Assembly: GCA_907163375.1 (NCBI GenBank)
Contig: CAJQUW010000501.1
Span: forward strand, 7,501-71,500
Reading direction: 5' to 3'
From: Prostheceraeus crozeri
Taxonomy: Eukaryota; Platyhelminthes; Polycladida; Euryleptidae
DNA length: 64,000 nucleotides
Part shown: in pieces, positions 12,983-25,436 of the stretch
Numbering within the stretch: the first letter of the stretch is position 1
Layout: each line of letters starts with the position of its first letter
Notes under the pieces: model-generated
What the model was told of the DNA's origin: nothing
The model's input: only the letters and a program-made list of their open reading frames with translations
Database searches by the model: none
Position numbers and translations under genes: made by a program

Positions 12983-13709
12983 TAGTCCGGCAGCCAGAGC
13001 GAGTTTCTGCAGGGAACGAGGCCGAAAGTGAGACTTTCACAGAATGATGTACACCCTATGCCTTCTACGAATCGGCACGTCTGCCGAGTTCTAGTGAGTT
13101 CCTCTTCTTGTCAGACAAGATCAAAGAAAAACACATGCAAATCCAATGGGACACAGATTGCAGCTTTTGGCTAAAATGAAATTTTGTATGTTTTTTCTGA
13201 TTAAACGAAAAGTACTAAGCCGAGAGTTATAATTTTTGACATGGAATGTCTTCAGGTCATTTCCCATGATATGCATGTGATATTATCATGCTTCTGATCA
13301 GCAATGTATGTGAGAATATGGTTTAATGTGGATAAAGTTGCTCAAAATGTTTGTGTTTGACGACATTAGGAGGCTCGCCAAATCTTGATGTGCTTAGCTT
13401 TATAGACAGGGGTGTATGAACATGAAAGGAAATGACCTGAACACATTCCATGCCAAAAATTATGACTCTGGGCTTAGTACTCTCCTGTTGATAAGCGAAA
13501 ACATACAAAATTTCATTTTAGCCAGAAACTGCAATCTACGTACCATTGGATTTACATGTGTTTTTCTTTGATCCTATGTGACAAGAAGAGGAACTCACTA
13601 GAACTCGGCAGACGTGCCGATTCGAAGTAGGCATAGGGTGCACATCATTCTGTGAAAGTCTCACTTTCGGCCTCGTTCCTTGCAGAAACTCTTTCTGGCT
13701 GCCGGACTA
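12983..13709. mobile_element. Foldback element, CCGGCAGCC family, complete copy
   Basis: A 727-bp element has long terminal inverted repeats of roughly 300 bp per arm. It starts TAGTCCGGCAGCC and ends GGCTGCCGGACTA. Shared arm motifs include ACTCGGCAGACGTGCC, GGAAATGACCTGAA and ACATGTGTTTTTCTTTGAT, each present inverted in the other arm. It is flanked by CTA on both sides (12980-12982 and 13710-13712), consistent with a 3-bp target duplication. No protein is encoded. Related copies lie at 26617-27283, 38941-39509 and 39832-40159. Confidence 0.8.
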
Positions 13710-14699
13710 CTAGATAAAAGGAAACGTGACAGAAGGTCAATCTTATTCAAAGTAAAACAAATCATAAAATTGCCGAAGTCCATCGACTGCAATGTAAAAA
13801 CCGCTTCTATTCCATGTTTAGCCTCTTTATGCTTACTAGTCTAATTATAAAAATTATGTCTATATGACAAAATTTAACGTATTGTGACAAAATAGCGAAA
13901 ACATAATGCCAGACCTCAAATGAAGCTTTGTACATGGCTTCCAATGTAAACTTGAGCGATTAGACTGACGCATGTGCTGGAATGATGGCACGATGCAGAA
14001 GTGTAAATCGAGCGAAACTAAGCTTCAGTGGCCAAAATAAAGTTGTATTGCATTTTCAGCTATCAGTCTAAATCTGAGTGTTTCGAATAGCTCACAATAC
14101 ACTTTCGATCTCATTTGATTGGTTAAGACGTCAGGATTATATATGCACTCTCTCTACTTGAGATTTACCACGGTTATTGCGAATACAACAATGTCATGTT
14201 TAAGTGTCAAAGAGATGTAGAGATGGAGATGCACCAAGGCAAGATCCAAAACACATAAGATGACGCAAAACAGCTTGTGCTGGAATCTATTTATCAGTTA
14301 CTCATGCAGCTTATACACTGCGAAATTTTATCATCAGTGCATTATGCAAAATATTCAACAAAAAACTTTCTTGTTTGCAGGCGTTCCAAATTTGAACGAA
14401 AACTACAATGAAAGTCATAGTGTTATCTTTTTAGTCCAGTTTCGCGGACAGTGATCATGGTCAGCGAAGCTGAACTGAAAGCATTACATTGCTTATATTG
14501 GAGTTTATGACAAAATCTCGGATAGTTCCAAACATTCAAAATGAAAACAGACTGCACCAACTAAAAAACATATTTGTTCCAATTTCCAACAACAATCGTG
14601 CAGTTGATAATTCCAAATGTAAAATATTTAATTATCAATCAATAAAATAGTATTATTATAAACAGGCAACTGATTTGTACACTCACAAGCAATCCTATG
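13710..14699. other. Intron sequence, nothing recognised
   Basis: No recognisable gene or element. Confidence 0.3.
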
Positions 14700-15540
14700 T
14701 TGAGTTATTGAGAGAGTTGAATATATGCTACGGTCAAGGATACCTGGAGTACGCCTGGAGCCGGCTACTGAAATTCCTAGACATGACGAAGTTGGTAGGG
14801 TCTACATATGACAAGACTGCTTGAAAACATGCTCAGCAACCGACGATTTCATGTGATACTAGGGTCAACTAGGGCAAAGAAAGAGCAGATGGAGAACGAA
14901 CGCTGAAAAACGGTTTGCCATAGAGGAGTGTCTTGGCACCCCTGCTCTTCAACATCTATACCAATTATCAATATGGTCTGATATAAATATATCTATGCTG
15001 ACGAGCTTTGCATAGCCTATCGATCTAGAGACTTCACCACCACTGAAGCTGGGCTCACAGCTGGTCTCCAAATATTTAAAGACAGCTATGAAGAGAATGA
15101 TCTTTGTGCGAACCCAAAAAGCAAGTGTGCGCTTTTCACCTGCGCAATAGAGAAGCGCGTCGTTAACTGAACGTTAGCTGGGATAGTGTGCGTCTACAAC
15201 ACTGCGAGTACACTGTCTAATTTGGTGTTACCCTGGATAAAAGCCAGACTTATAAGAAGCATGTGGAATAGACCAGATGTAAGTCTAGCACCCGGAACCA
15301 AATTATGAGGAAGCTTATCGGTACAAGAGGGGGACACTCATCCGGAAATCCTGCGCTCCACATCCTTAGGACTTACATAGCACACGGCACAATATTCTTG
15401 CCCTGTGTGGGAAAGGTCAGCACACGCAAAGGATCTAGACCCCATTCTGAATGACGTTTGCCGCATCATAACAGGTTGCCGGAGTCCAACTCCTCTTCAG
15501 CAACTGCATCCACTTGTGAGTAAGCTCCCGTGTACTTACC
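14700..15540 (+). mobile_element. Decayed LINE reverse transcriptase
   Basis: The plus strand carries the C-terminal half of a non-LTR reverse transcriptase in several frames. It includes LKNGLP then a stop then SVLAPLLFNIYTN (the usual NGLPQGSVLAPLLFNIYT block). Then comes IYADELCIAYRSR at 14991-15029, in which the catalytic YADD box has become YADE (the GAG codon is 15003-15005). The thumb region follows, with YLGVTLDKSQTYKKH-like sequence, and the end reads CRIITGCRSPTPLQQL. Several stops and at least two frameshifts are visible, so it is inactive. The motif order suits the jockey superfamily; the exact clade is not determined. Confidence 0.8.
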
Positions 15541-15845
15541 TTTTAATTGAGAGCAAATGCGAGAGCACCTTAAAATTAAACCAAAAAAAGTTCTATTTCC
15601 AATCTTGTGAGTCACAGCATTTTGGAAAACCTATAGAAATGTTAAAATCTTCGACTTTGCGGTATACCGAAGAAATACAATACGTGCGAGTTGAATACAT
15701 GTAAGTTGAATATATTGGTTAAACTAGTTACTAATTAGATGCTTCATCAAAGCTACTGGAAGGTACATTTCCCCACATATGTATAAAAACCGACAAGGAA
15801 TCTTAGCAATACCAGTTGTCTATATTATTGATGCTTCTAACTTAC

Positions 15846-15914
15846 CTGTGTTTTGTTGCACCAGAGTTTCTACACGATCTCTTCTGTTTGTCATAGGAGC
15901 TGGTGTTCGGTATC
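15846..15914 (-). CDS. Tail exon of the lachesin-like Ig gene
   Basis: A 69-nt exon has acceptor ATCATTTCAG and donor GTAAGTTAG. It is open in phase 1, joins the preceding Ig exon in phase and gives YRTPAPMTNRRDRVETLVQ plus a few residues, again leaving phase 1. It immediately follows the last Ig half-domain, where proteins of this family have a short stalk before a GPI anchor or membrane segment. No hydrophobic anchor is seen here. The upstream intron (15915-31392) is about 15.5 kb and holds many elements. Confidence 0.62.
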
Positions 15915-16365
15915 CTGAAATGATTTCGGTTAGTTATTGATCAGTACAATTTTACAATAAAAATCTATTTTTATATTATAGTTAAAATAACCACTGTTAC
16001 TTGAGTAATTAATTACATGCAATGATTATTGTTGAATGTGATTGGTGATCATAACAGCATAGCAATAACATCCAATAATATTGCGAATCAATGTCAACAA
16101 TTTCATTCAAGATAATTTTCAGTTTTGCTCACTAAATTATAATTTCATTCGCATACTTAATAATCCTCGCATACAGTATCGAAAGGTTCACAATCAACAT
16201 GTCTTTATTTTTCCACATGCAGCACGTAGTGTAATAGCATTGCAAAGTTATGTAACACAATACATCCGAAATGCAACACTGTCTTCTAGCGAGAATTTTT
16301 GTTGATTTTTTTGAGACTTCAAGGAGAAAAGCACCAGGAAAAGAATTGTGTTAAAAGTTATTCCA

Positions 16366-17114
16366 TAGAGTAAGTATATGTAGGTGGAGTGTCGACTCAA
16401 AAAAGTATCTGTATACATTGAAAATTTTTATATTCAAATTTTTATACTACCGACATGAAGCCTCTTTATAAGTAGTATGAAACATGTTGGATATAAAAAG
16501 GAATGATTATTTACTAACAAGTATCTTATTTATGCGGAAATCATGCAGATGATCAGGGGAATTTAATGAGCTGCATTATAATGCAATTCTTCATCAAAAA
16601 GTCGAGATTTTATTGTGCTTTCTTGGCTGAAATTTAAAACATTTAATTCAGTTTTCATGGGCATGATTTTTTGATTCACTAAAATTATTTTTTATATCTT
16701 GAATCTGAATAGTGATGTGGACCCATTTACATCATTTAAAGTTAGGCTAATTGAAATCATTGTCCTTGATTATGATATCTTGCTCTTTCAGTTGAAGTTG
16801 CTTGTGTTATGATCATGCTTAAGAAAATACTCTTGAGGTTGAGCATGAAAGTAATAGCAACCTATCGAATTGGCAATTTAACAAGCGCTACTTTCTAAGG
16901 ACACGGATGATTATAAAATACTATCATTCCTTCTGCATTACTATCATGATCAGTCAAACTCGTGCACATTTCTCCAAAAGTGTAATAATTTACATATCTC
17001 ACAGGTGGTACCTGGTCTCGACTCATGTTCATTTAATGAAATCGAAGCTGCTATCACATTGGGGATTTAATGAATGTTGAGTTGACACTCCACCTAATAT
17101 ACCTACACTTTGAG
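16366..17114. mobile_element. TIR element, AGTGTCGACTCAA family, copy 2
   Basis: About 749 bp. The inner inverted ends GGTGGAGTGTCGACTCAA and TTGAGTTGACACTCCACC differ at only one position and are each flanked by TA. Weaker inverted similarity (AGAGTAAGTATATG and its partner) continues outward. The interior matches 2728-3564 closely and 62862-63232 in reverse. It encodes no protein. If the true ends are the TA-flanked GGTGGAG ends, this is a Tc1/mariner-type MITE of about 710 bp. Confidence 0.8.
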
Positions 17115-18282
17115 TTATTCTGAAAATGATGGCATTAAACGTAATATTATCATTGCGAGCGGAGGGCTCATGAAAGGTGATGTCGAACATGCTGCTACAG
17201 ATGATTTATGCTAAATTAAACAAATTGGAATAACATACAAATTTTAATGTTTTTGTGTTGAAAGCATTTCTCAAGTGTATCTTCAGATAATCTCATGTAA
17301 TTTTACTTAAATCACATAATTACTCTTGAAAATGAGCTTCACTCCCTCTACAATTTCTTTGATTGACATTTATCTTCAATAGAGAGAAACTCTCCATATT
17401 TCCGCTTCATGGATTCATTGAAAGTATAAAACTCACTTAGCTGATTATGCAAACTTGAAATAAAGTGGTTAGAGAAGTACGAGAGCAAAGTGATCTATCT
17501 CGTCACAACTTTTTTGTATTACAGAAAGTGCTCATATCATAGAAACGAAAATCTTGATGCAATTCTGATTTTCGTCCTTTTAAAATCTTTTTGTGAATGC
17601 AGTTTTTGATTTGTTAAAATTTATTCATTGGCCGATCTAATTGTCGATTGAGGCAATTGAGATCATTAAACTGTATCTACAGAAGCAGTAGACGAATATT
17701 GACGCTACTTACAACTCTTATATATCTGAACTTTTCTATATCTTGAAGATCTGTAGGGTCCAGTGAATCTCCTTCATCAATTATAAGTTTATTTAACTCA
17801 ATAAGATTGTTGTCTTCGCTATATTTGGAAAAGAATTATGCATTATGCATGATTCTACGGTGCATTATGCATGTAATGTCGTTCGATATGTCGAATATTG
17901 TGATTGTCGCTAAGCTAGCCGTTTTTACTGTGAATATAAATGAGCAAAATATTGACTCAGAATAGTTTAAAATAAGTGACATATCACTTAAAAAGTCAAT
18001 GAAAAAAGTTGGTGATTGTAGGTGAACCATCTGCCATCTTCCCTGATGCATGGACGCATTCTCAATGAAAAAATCAATTTGAAACATATTTTTCAGAGCT
18101 CCACTCAACGCTCTATAGGCCTTTGATGCATGTATACAAAGCAACTGCACATTTTTAGCACAAATATTTTGATAAACATGAGGAATCGGGTGCATGTTGG
18201 AATTTATAATAACACATTCTTACTTTAAATGATAATGGATTATATAAAATTTTATAATTCCGCTTGAACAGCATGTTGTTTA
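17115..18282. other. Intron sequence with an unexplained open segment
   Basis: At 17711-17823 the minus strand has an open, splice-bounded segment (donor GTAAGTAGCG) reading LNKLIIDEGDSLDPTDLQD with flanks, but its phase does not fit the Ig gene. The rest, including the open frame at 17836-18195, is unassigned. Confidence 0.3.
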
Positions 18283-18818
18283 TAATTTAATCCAAAAAGC
18301 CTTGCTGTTGTTTATATGGCATTTATTGCCCAAATTTTCGCCTACTCAGGCCGCTTCAGGGGTGAAAAGGAGGATATTCTACAAACACTTAAAATTTGAA
18401 ATCTATAAGATGTTATGTTGAAATGGTATATATAGTATATAGATAGAAGGTTATTTTGAGAAAGGATTCATCCATATAAAGTCAATGTCATAGAATTATT
18501 GAAAGATATTTCCATTACTTTGTGAAAAGGAATTGGCGATATTGTTCATTCTCTTCACGTGAATTGATGGTGGGTTGGAATTTCTTTATCAACAGTGCTT
18601 CACGAAGACAAATGTTGGTATTGTCGCTTTCATGAGCTAATATCTCGACTTGTACATTCTTGTTATGGCATTGTTGTAAATGTTTGAAAACTGATGATGT
18701 TACTTGTGTTGTGTGCTCTTTCAAGGTTTCTTCGAATTGTTTTAAATGAAAGTTTGCTGTATTTGGATTTGAGCAATGAGATTTGATGCGGTCTCTTTCG
18801 TTTCTCACAATTGCAACC
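18283..18818 (-). mobile_element. Penelope-like element end, internally deleted copy
   Basis: This is the left arm of a large palindrome. Read on the minus strand it repeats 18912-19012 joined directly to 19373-19810 of the plus-strand copy. The open frame at 18515-18835 thus fuses the segment before the endonuclease linker to the EHTTQVTSSVFKHLQQC part of the GIY-YIG domain. About 360 bp holding the YIGST core is missing. The 3' tail carries a hammerhead-like stretch on the minus strand at 18335-18359. Confidence 0.8.
18335..18359 (-). ncRNA. Hammerhead-like motif in PLE tail
   Basis: The minus strand reads CTGAAGCGGCCTGAG then TAGGCGAAAA. This is a CUGA-type segment, a short GCC/GGC stem with a loop, and GAAA, the arrangement of a hammerhead core. 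The canonical CUGAUGA and final C are not intact. Penelope-like elements are known to carry such ribozymes; activity is unlikely. Confidence 0.45.
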
Positions 18819-18902
18819 GAAAGTGATGATGTCAAATTCGACTTTTATAAGAAAATAGTGAAAAAAGACATTTTCATCAATTACAAATCGAACATTTCAA
18901 AA

Positions 18903-19810
18903 TCAACGAAGATGGCAATTGTGAGAAACGAAAGAGACCGCATCAAATCTCATTGCTCAAATCCAAATACAGCAAACTTTCATTTAAAACAATTCGAAGA
19001 AACCTTAAAAGTCAACGATTTTCCAGAAACATTCATCCAATCATCACGACGTACAAAGAAAATGAAACACACAGAAGAAAAAAGACAACAAAGACAAATG
19101 TTATCTAAAATTACCATTTATATCAGAAAAAGTGAATTATCAGATAAAGAAAGTTTTCCAACGAGAAGATTTAAATATCGGTTTAGCTCAAAAGTCATAT
19201 ACTCTAAGAAACGCATTGAAGAACCATACCAAATATGAAACAAAATGTCAACTTGCCTCATGTCCAATTCAAAACAATGAACTTTGCTTCAAGAAAAACG
19301 TAATTTTCAAAATAACATGTCTCAAGTGCAAAAATGCCTATATCGGTAGTACAATTAGAACTTTACACATCAGAGTGAAAGAGCACACAACACAAGTAAC
19401 ATCATCAGTTTTCAAACATTTACAACAATGCCATAACAAGAATGTACAAGTCGAGATATTAGCTCATGAAAGCGACAATACCAACATTCGTCTTCGTGAA
19501 GCACTGTTGATAAAGAAATTCCAACCCACCATCAATTCACGTGAAGAGAATGAACAATATCGCCAATTCCTTTTCACAAAGTAATGGAAATATCTTTCAA
19601 TAATTCTATGACATTGACTTTATATGGATGAATCCTTTCTCAAAATAACCTTCTATCTATACACCATTTCAACATAACATCTTATAGATTTCAAATTTTA
19701 AGTGTTTGTAGAATATCCTCCTTTTCACCCCTGAAGTGGCCTGAGTAGGCGAAAATTTGGGCAATAAATGCCATATAAACAACAGCAAGGCTTTTTGGAT
19801 TAGATAATGC
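18903..19810 (+). mobile_element. Penelope-like element GIY-YIG endonuclease end
   Basis: Plus-strand frames 18903-19238 and 19132-19584 encode the end of a Penelope-like reverse transcriptase and its linked endonuclease. The second frame has the zinc-finger/GIY-YIG signature ITCLKCKNAYIGSTIRTLHI, then RVKEHTTQ, a central H/C-rich helix and LREALLIKKFQPTIN at the end. The two frames overlap but are out of register, implying a one-base indel near 19128-19132. The main reverse-transcriptase domain is absent, so the copy is 5' truncated. It forms an inverted pair with 18283-18818, a layout common in this class. The tail (19731-19755) contains a hammerhead-like motif. Confidence 0.88.
19731..19755 (+). 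ncRNA. Hammerhead-like motif in PLE tail
   Basis: CTGAAGTGGCCTGAG followed by TAGGCGAAAA shows the same degenerate core as in the inverted partner at 18335-18359. It lies about 145 bp after the endonuclease stop, the expected zone for a PLE ribozyme. Confidence 0.45.
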
Positions 19811-21906
19811 ATTACATGCATATTGTACATAAAAAACCGCACATTGAATAATATATGTTACATTCTCACTCTCTGGTGCATTAATCACTATTTGCAATTA
19901 TGTGTCGTGTCAACTTGGTATGCTATAAGTCAAATGATAATCGCAAGTGTGAAAACGAAAACAATTTCATAAATGCTGTAGGACAGGAACATATCAACCT
20001 AATAGAGGAGAAAAAAGGACGATAATAATAAGTCCTCTTGCATATGGGCATAGATAAAGGATATTCAGTACTTCCTTATCGTGTAGGCCTACATGTACTA
20101 GTACATGATGTAAAGGAAATTTTTCGGAACTTGATGAAGAAGTTCAAAACACTGGAGCTCAAAAAATGTTTCCTGCATAAGTGCCACCAAACCAGGTGAT
20201 TGTTTCAGTAAGTACGATTATGGCATGTCGGACGACATTTTGTGAACATTTGAGTATTAAAAATTCTCCTGTGTTGAAACACTTATGATGCCTAAGATGC
20301 TTGATCTTCAAAACCAATAGTACTTTCATGAAAGATTGTTCAACGCAAAATGAGTCATGCCATGATAGGATGGACATTCAGTAGCAATGACGGTAGTAAT
20401 AGACTTTCTTATGGCATTGTTGATGTCTATGGTAGAGACCATGCACCTCCACCGTCCACTTTCATTGGTGCATGTTTGATAGAGTCGCGGATTGGTAATT
20501 GATATGTTTTGCCTGCATGTTTTTAATTGTTTGATTATTTTATTCGCGTTTTCATTTCGAAGTTTTCAGCTTTTCTTTGCATTTTTGTTGATTTATTTTT
20601 ATCGATTTAATCCCTGCTTATCAATATTGATGCACAAGTAATGCAATGAGAAGCACTGTCAGACTGTTGACATTCTATAGGTACTGCACATCAAGCTATT
20701 TCCACTACGCAATATTTATTGCTTTAAGGGTACATGTCCTTTCTATATAGTGTCGAATTTCCTATTATAATTTTATCATTGAAATCAATGAATACCACAC
20801 TTTTTCACACTAATTGCATCGTACATCGAACTACAGCGATACAGTGAGTAACAGAGTCATTGGCTAGAGGGAAACATCATTATACATGAGATGTTTGACG
20901 TCAGCGTTAAGGCGCCTTCCCTTCAAGTTGAGATGTCTAGTGTCAGATGTGAGGCTGCCAAGGCAAATAAGAAAGGTCGTCGGATGGGCATCTTGCGGAA
21001 GCGGATTTTAGAGGAGAAGCGATAAGTTTTGATTTAAGGATAATATTAGGGTCTAGAATTGCGAAGCGATTCAAATCGAATCATGAAAAACGTTTTTGCT
21101 TCACCAACTACACCTCTAGCAAATAAGAAAGCCTATCGAAATCAAATAATAAATGCTTTTTAGATGGCCACTGCAAAACTAAGCAGTCAAATTAAAACGC
21201 AATTTTTCTTTTCTAATAAACGCAAACGTTTTTTCTGAAATACTAGTTATGGCATTTCATAACTCAAGCCGATTCACATGTCATATTGACGCTAGCATGT
21301 TGGATTGCCGGTTAGCGTCTTTATTTCAAGCACCACTGCAAGGGTTCCTTTTCTGTGTTCAAAGCGTGATGTGAGTATGTAAGGGATCGAGCTCCTTAAA
21401 AAATCCTCTACATAAAACAGCAGCATCGGTACTATGATCTCGAAGAAGCAGCATATTTTTATTGATAAATCACAAATGGTTTTGCATGTTTAAATCGAAA
21501 TACATTGATCTAAAGGTAATCTATAAAATGAATCAATCTCAGATCTCAGGAAATAGGTCATTTGCAAGCAGAAACTACTATACGTACTGTAGTCGCATGG
21601 ACAGGCAAAACAAGTTGAATCTGCAATGAACAGAGCAAAATGGCACAGCAAGCCATGTGATAGGTCTGTGAACGTCGGTTGAATATGCATTCCTGAATAT
21701 CTATGAATTTTGTATAATTTCATAATTGTAGTGTCAAATAGCTAAATTTCATCTATGATCTTTAATTTCTCTTGAATTGTATTAAGAGCGAGGCCGACGA
21801 ATCTACTCATAGTGGAAGGAGAAAGATATATTCGTATATTTAGCTATGATTTACGAACCATACAACCTATCCGACTAGGAGGGAATGCAATTTCTTCGGA
21901 ATTTTC
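19811..21906. other. Intron sequence, nothing recognised
   Basis: No gene or element ends recognised. A near-palindrome around CATGTACTAGTACATG occurs at about 20090-20107. Confidence 0.3.
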
Positions 21907-21914
21907 TCATTTAT

Positions 21915-22677
21915 CAGGGTTGGAACCGTCCACCGCCGGCCAATCGGCCGACCGATTTTAGGAACGCCGGTCGCCGGCACGGCCTCGGCATTAATTTTGA
22001 AGACCGGCTGGCTGTTCGGCTGACCACTCATTACGCCGACCACCGGGTTGCGTATTTATTGCCGAAACCACGGCTGCTTTTGCTCGAGGATTCTGATTAT
22101 AGCTGAAGTTTGGTCTTCGTAATGAGTACTACGGAGTTCTTGTGGTTGGCTTGACGAGAGTGATGGCACGTCGATGCTGATGAACTACTAATCTATAGGC
22201 TAAAATTTAATTATGCATCTATCTTCGAACCTTCTGTATCACAAAAAGAGCTTCCGGAATCGTGTACTGTAGCCAACATGTGACATGTGCGAACTGTGTG
22301 TTCACTAGCCTCTCTACGCAGAATTATTCCATATCTTAATGAAGTTATTTCTCAATTTCTTTCACAGTATACAAAATGTATTATCAAAGTACGAAATATG
22401 GTCTAGCCACTTGATTGAAGATCAATTTGAATAGAAACTGATCAAAATCAGCACCGGTGCTCTTCATCGGGAACCTTTGCTTATTCGGAGAGTCACCCAA
22501 GCTCCCATAACACGCTATATAGAAATCGAGAAACCGAATGATGTTTAGCGGTTTAAGTTGACCAGCTGGCAGCCTTACCTAGTAGGTTATACAGACGCCG
22601 GCCCAACGCCGGCTGGTTTTGATCACGCTGGCCGCCGGCCCGGCCCCGTCATGACAGGGCGATCGGTTCCAACCTTA
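21915..22677. mobile_element. Non-autonomous hAT element with 8-bp target duplication
   Basis: The 763-bp element begins CAGGGTTGGAACCG and ends CGGTTCCAACCTTA, so the two ends are nearly perfect inverted copies. It is flanked on both sides by TCATTTAT (21907-21914 and 22678-22685), the 8-bp duplication typical of hAT transposons. Subterminal DNA at both ends is strikingly GC-rich, with repeated GCCGGC, CGGCCG and CCGGC palindromes against an AT-rich background, as expected for transposase-binding subterminal repeats. No transposase is encoded. Confidence 0.88.
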
Positions 22678-22685
22678 TCATTTAT

Positions 22686-25436
22686 GCTGGTCGACTCATC
22701 ACAATCAACATTCAATCTGTGTAAATTTGAAATTGAGTATGTACTTTGACTCGTCATATTTCTGACTTGAATGTATACTTTAAGTTTAACAAAAAGTTGC
22801 ATTTCTACACTGCAAACTCGGAAACAACGTAACTTGTCTCGTAGAATTTTGTTGGATCTTTGCATTTAACAAGATCGTTATCCCTAATCATATTGTAGCT
22901 TCATTAATAGGATGTATTGCATATGACATTGAAAATGCAGAATGAACAAAGTGGATCTTAAATTCAACGATGAGAATAGACGAGTCTTGCCGGTAACAGC
23001 CATCGCTGCACAAGAACACCACATTGAAGCGCAAACGGTTATGAGAAGCTTTGCATGGAGTTAAAGACAACAAAAGCCGCTTCACACTTTACACTGTACT
23101 TCTCATGCAAGGAAATGACTACTAGTATTTTGATGTTGAATTTGAATTAGCAAATGCCGAAAACGTCGAATGTGGAAAGGGGGTGCGGCTTTAAATGCAG
23201 TGTCAAAATGTTCACATGCCCAATATAACAGTATTCTGCCATACTCCGGTTCCATCCCTGACAGGAAATCATTGGTTATTTATATCTAGACATTAATCAA
23301 ACATAACATTATGCTATATCTTCATTAAAACTTAAATTGCAGTGCCTATCATTAGATTGCGCATATAAATGAAATTTATTGAATAAAGTATAACTACAGC
23401 TGTCTGATCTTAGTAATTCATAATGTGCTTTCATGGTCACTAATGCATGGTCACATAAGCAACAAATTCTTAATTTTCTTTAGTCGTTAGGCGTATATAC
23501 TTCATCAAATTGAAAATCATGCAATTACACCATTATGGTTGTTGCAAATGATGATGAGAAAAAAGAAAAAAGAATGTAAGGAGAGCAACGAGAAATTCAA
23601 GCAAACGCAATAAAATTGGTGGCTATGGCACAGTGCCACAGATGCAATGAGTGAGAGATAGGCGGAACAAATAGACCAAGCGGGTGTTCGCACAACTCCT
23701 CAAAAATAGCAGCAAGGCTCACAAATTGTGCGATGTGCTGTGCTGCACCCTGGAAATGCTCAAATTTATGGAGAAGCGTCCGAGGAGGACGTCCGCACAA
23801 AAATACAAAGTTCATATATTCGCATAAAGAATCCAGATAAGTCAAAAGTTCAGCTTTTTTTAAGTATGCGTCCACAGCTTAGAGCTATCCAGATCGTTGA
23901 GGCTTCAGGGTGGTTTGCCTGCACTCCGCCGAGTTGACAATGCCCCATTTTTTTAGGGTGACCCGTAAACGCCCTGCACCGGTTCGGAGGCGGTTGAGTT
24001 GCACCCATTCGTGTCGGGGCATCTTGCAACCCGGAGAGTGTGTGGACCATTGATGGAGGTAGGGAGTGAGCTGGTGCGGTACTGGAGGCTTTGCAGGTTG
24101 TTGATTTGCGGGCGCATCTTGAAGGTGGTGTCGCGAAGGCAGTCTGCGAATGGGCTTTCAAACATGCAGCACTTAATGGAGAAGGTGAGTTGCATTGGCT
24201 GATTTCGCGTTAATCTTTCCCATTGTTTCTGCAGGACAGTTCTCAGTCGACAAGATACCAGACAGGAAGGGAAGACAATTTACCGGAGTGCATCTGATGC
24301 ACCCAGAAATGACACGCATCGCACAAAGTTTATGATGGAATGGTATGCTCTAACCAGTTCCCATTTTGAAAGAGAAGATTCACCAGCACAATTTATTGTC
24401 TGTTTTACTGACATTTGCAGCATCTGATTAAAGTATGTCAATGGATTGACAGGAGAAAACTATGTTTCAGCTATTCATGAAAAGTGTGCAGTAAGCGCAC
24501 AACTCTCGCAATGAGAAGAATAAGAATGAAAAGAGAAAGCAAAAGCAAACTACAGGGAAATTTCTGTGATGTAGCTGAGAATCGAACTTTAATTAGCCTT
24601 TTATTAGTACTTCAATTTTTCTACACAATGTTGAGGTGTTTTTAAATTGTCACAAATGTTGTTTTCATCAAATTTGATGACGGCCAACCCCAATATTTTT
24701 CTAGGAAGCTAATGTTCGGAGCGTGGTAAAGCAGTCCCAGCCTACGGATCGGGTATGAATTATGTAAAGTGTCAAAATTTCCATTTCCTTGAAAGATTGA
24801 GCTGCATGTTGACTAAATATTGACATATGTTATCAAAATGAAAGCATCAAAATCATACAATCAAAACAAGCAATTGACAAACAAAATAAAGACGAAAACT
24901 ACAACGACAATAGCATTGGAAACTTATAGGTGTTCATTCTAACTCAGGTGAAAATCAAATCGGTAACAGTGACTCAACAGAATCGCAAAAAGCTGAGAAC
25001 AAAGACTGTGCATCACATGCCGCGAATTACGACGAACATGGATACCTTTGGTTGCATCATTTTGATAAAGTCTTCTGTGTCTACTTTCTAATCCGAGTTG
25101 AAATGTTTCTGAAAATGCAACAAGATGAAATAAAGCGTATAATGAATCGCTAATTTGGATTGAAACCAGGTTCAGTGAATAATGTGGGAATACATCAATA
25201 TAGTCCTGTTTCTTTTTTCATGTTTCTCGCGAGAACTATAGCCTCTATAGCTGTTTAATATTGATATTGTGCTCTTTCGCTTCGACCCAACCCCGGTTTC
25301 ATCATAGGACGATGCTTGTAAGCGTATCATTGTGAGAAAAAAGTCATTAAGTAGTACACATTCAGAGGAGATCGAGAAATTGAGAGCTTCTAACGCTGTC
25401 TTCCTATATTCGTGCACGAGCTTTTTTAATGCGTAG
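22686..25436. other. Intron sequence with a GC-rich patch
   Basis: 23700-24200 is clearly more GC-rich than its surroundings and has overlapping open frames on both strands (for example 23850-24161 minus and 23999-24202 plus), none with a domain I recognise. It looks like a repeat-derived fragment of unknown type. The rest is unassigned. Confidence 0.35.
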
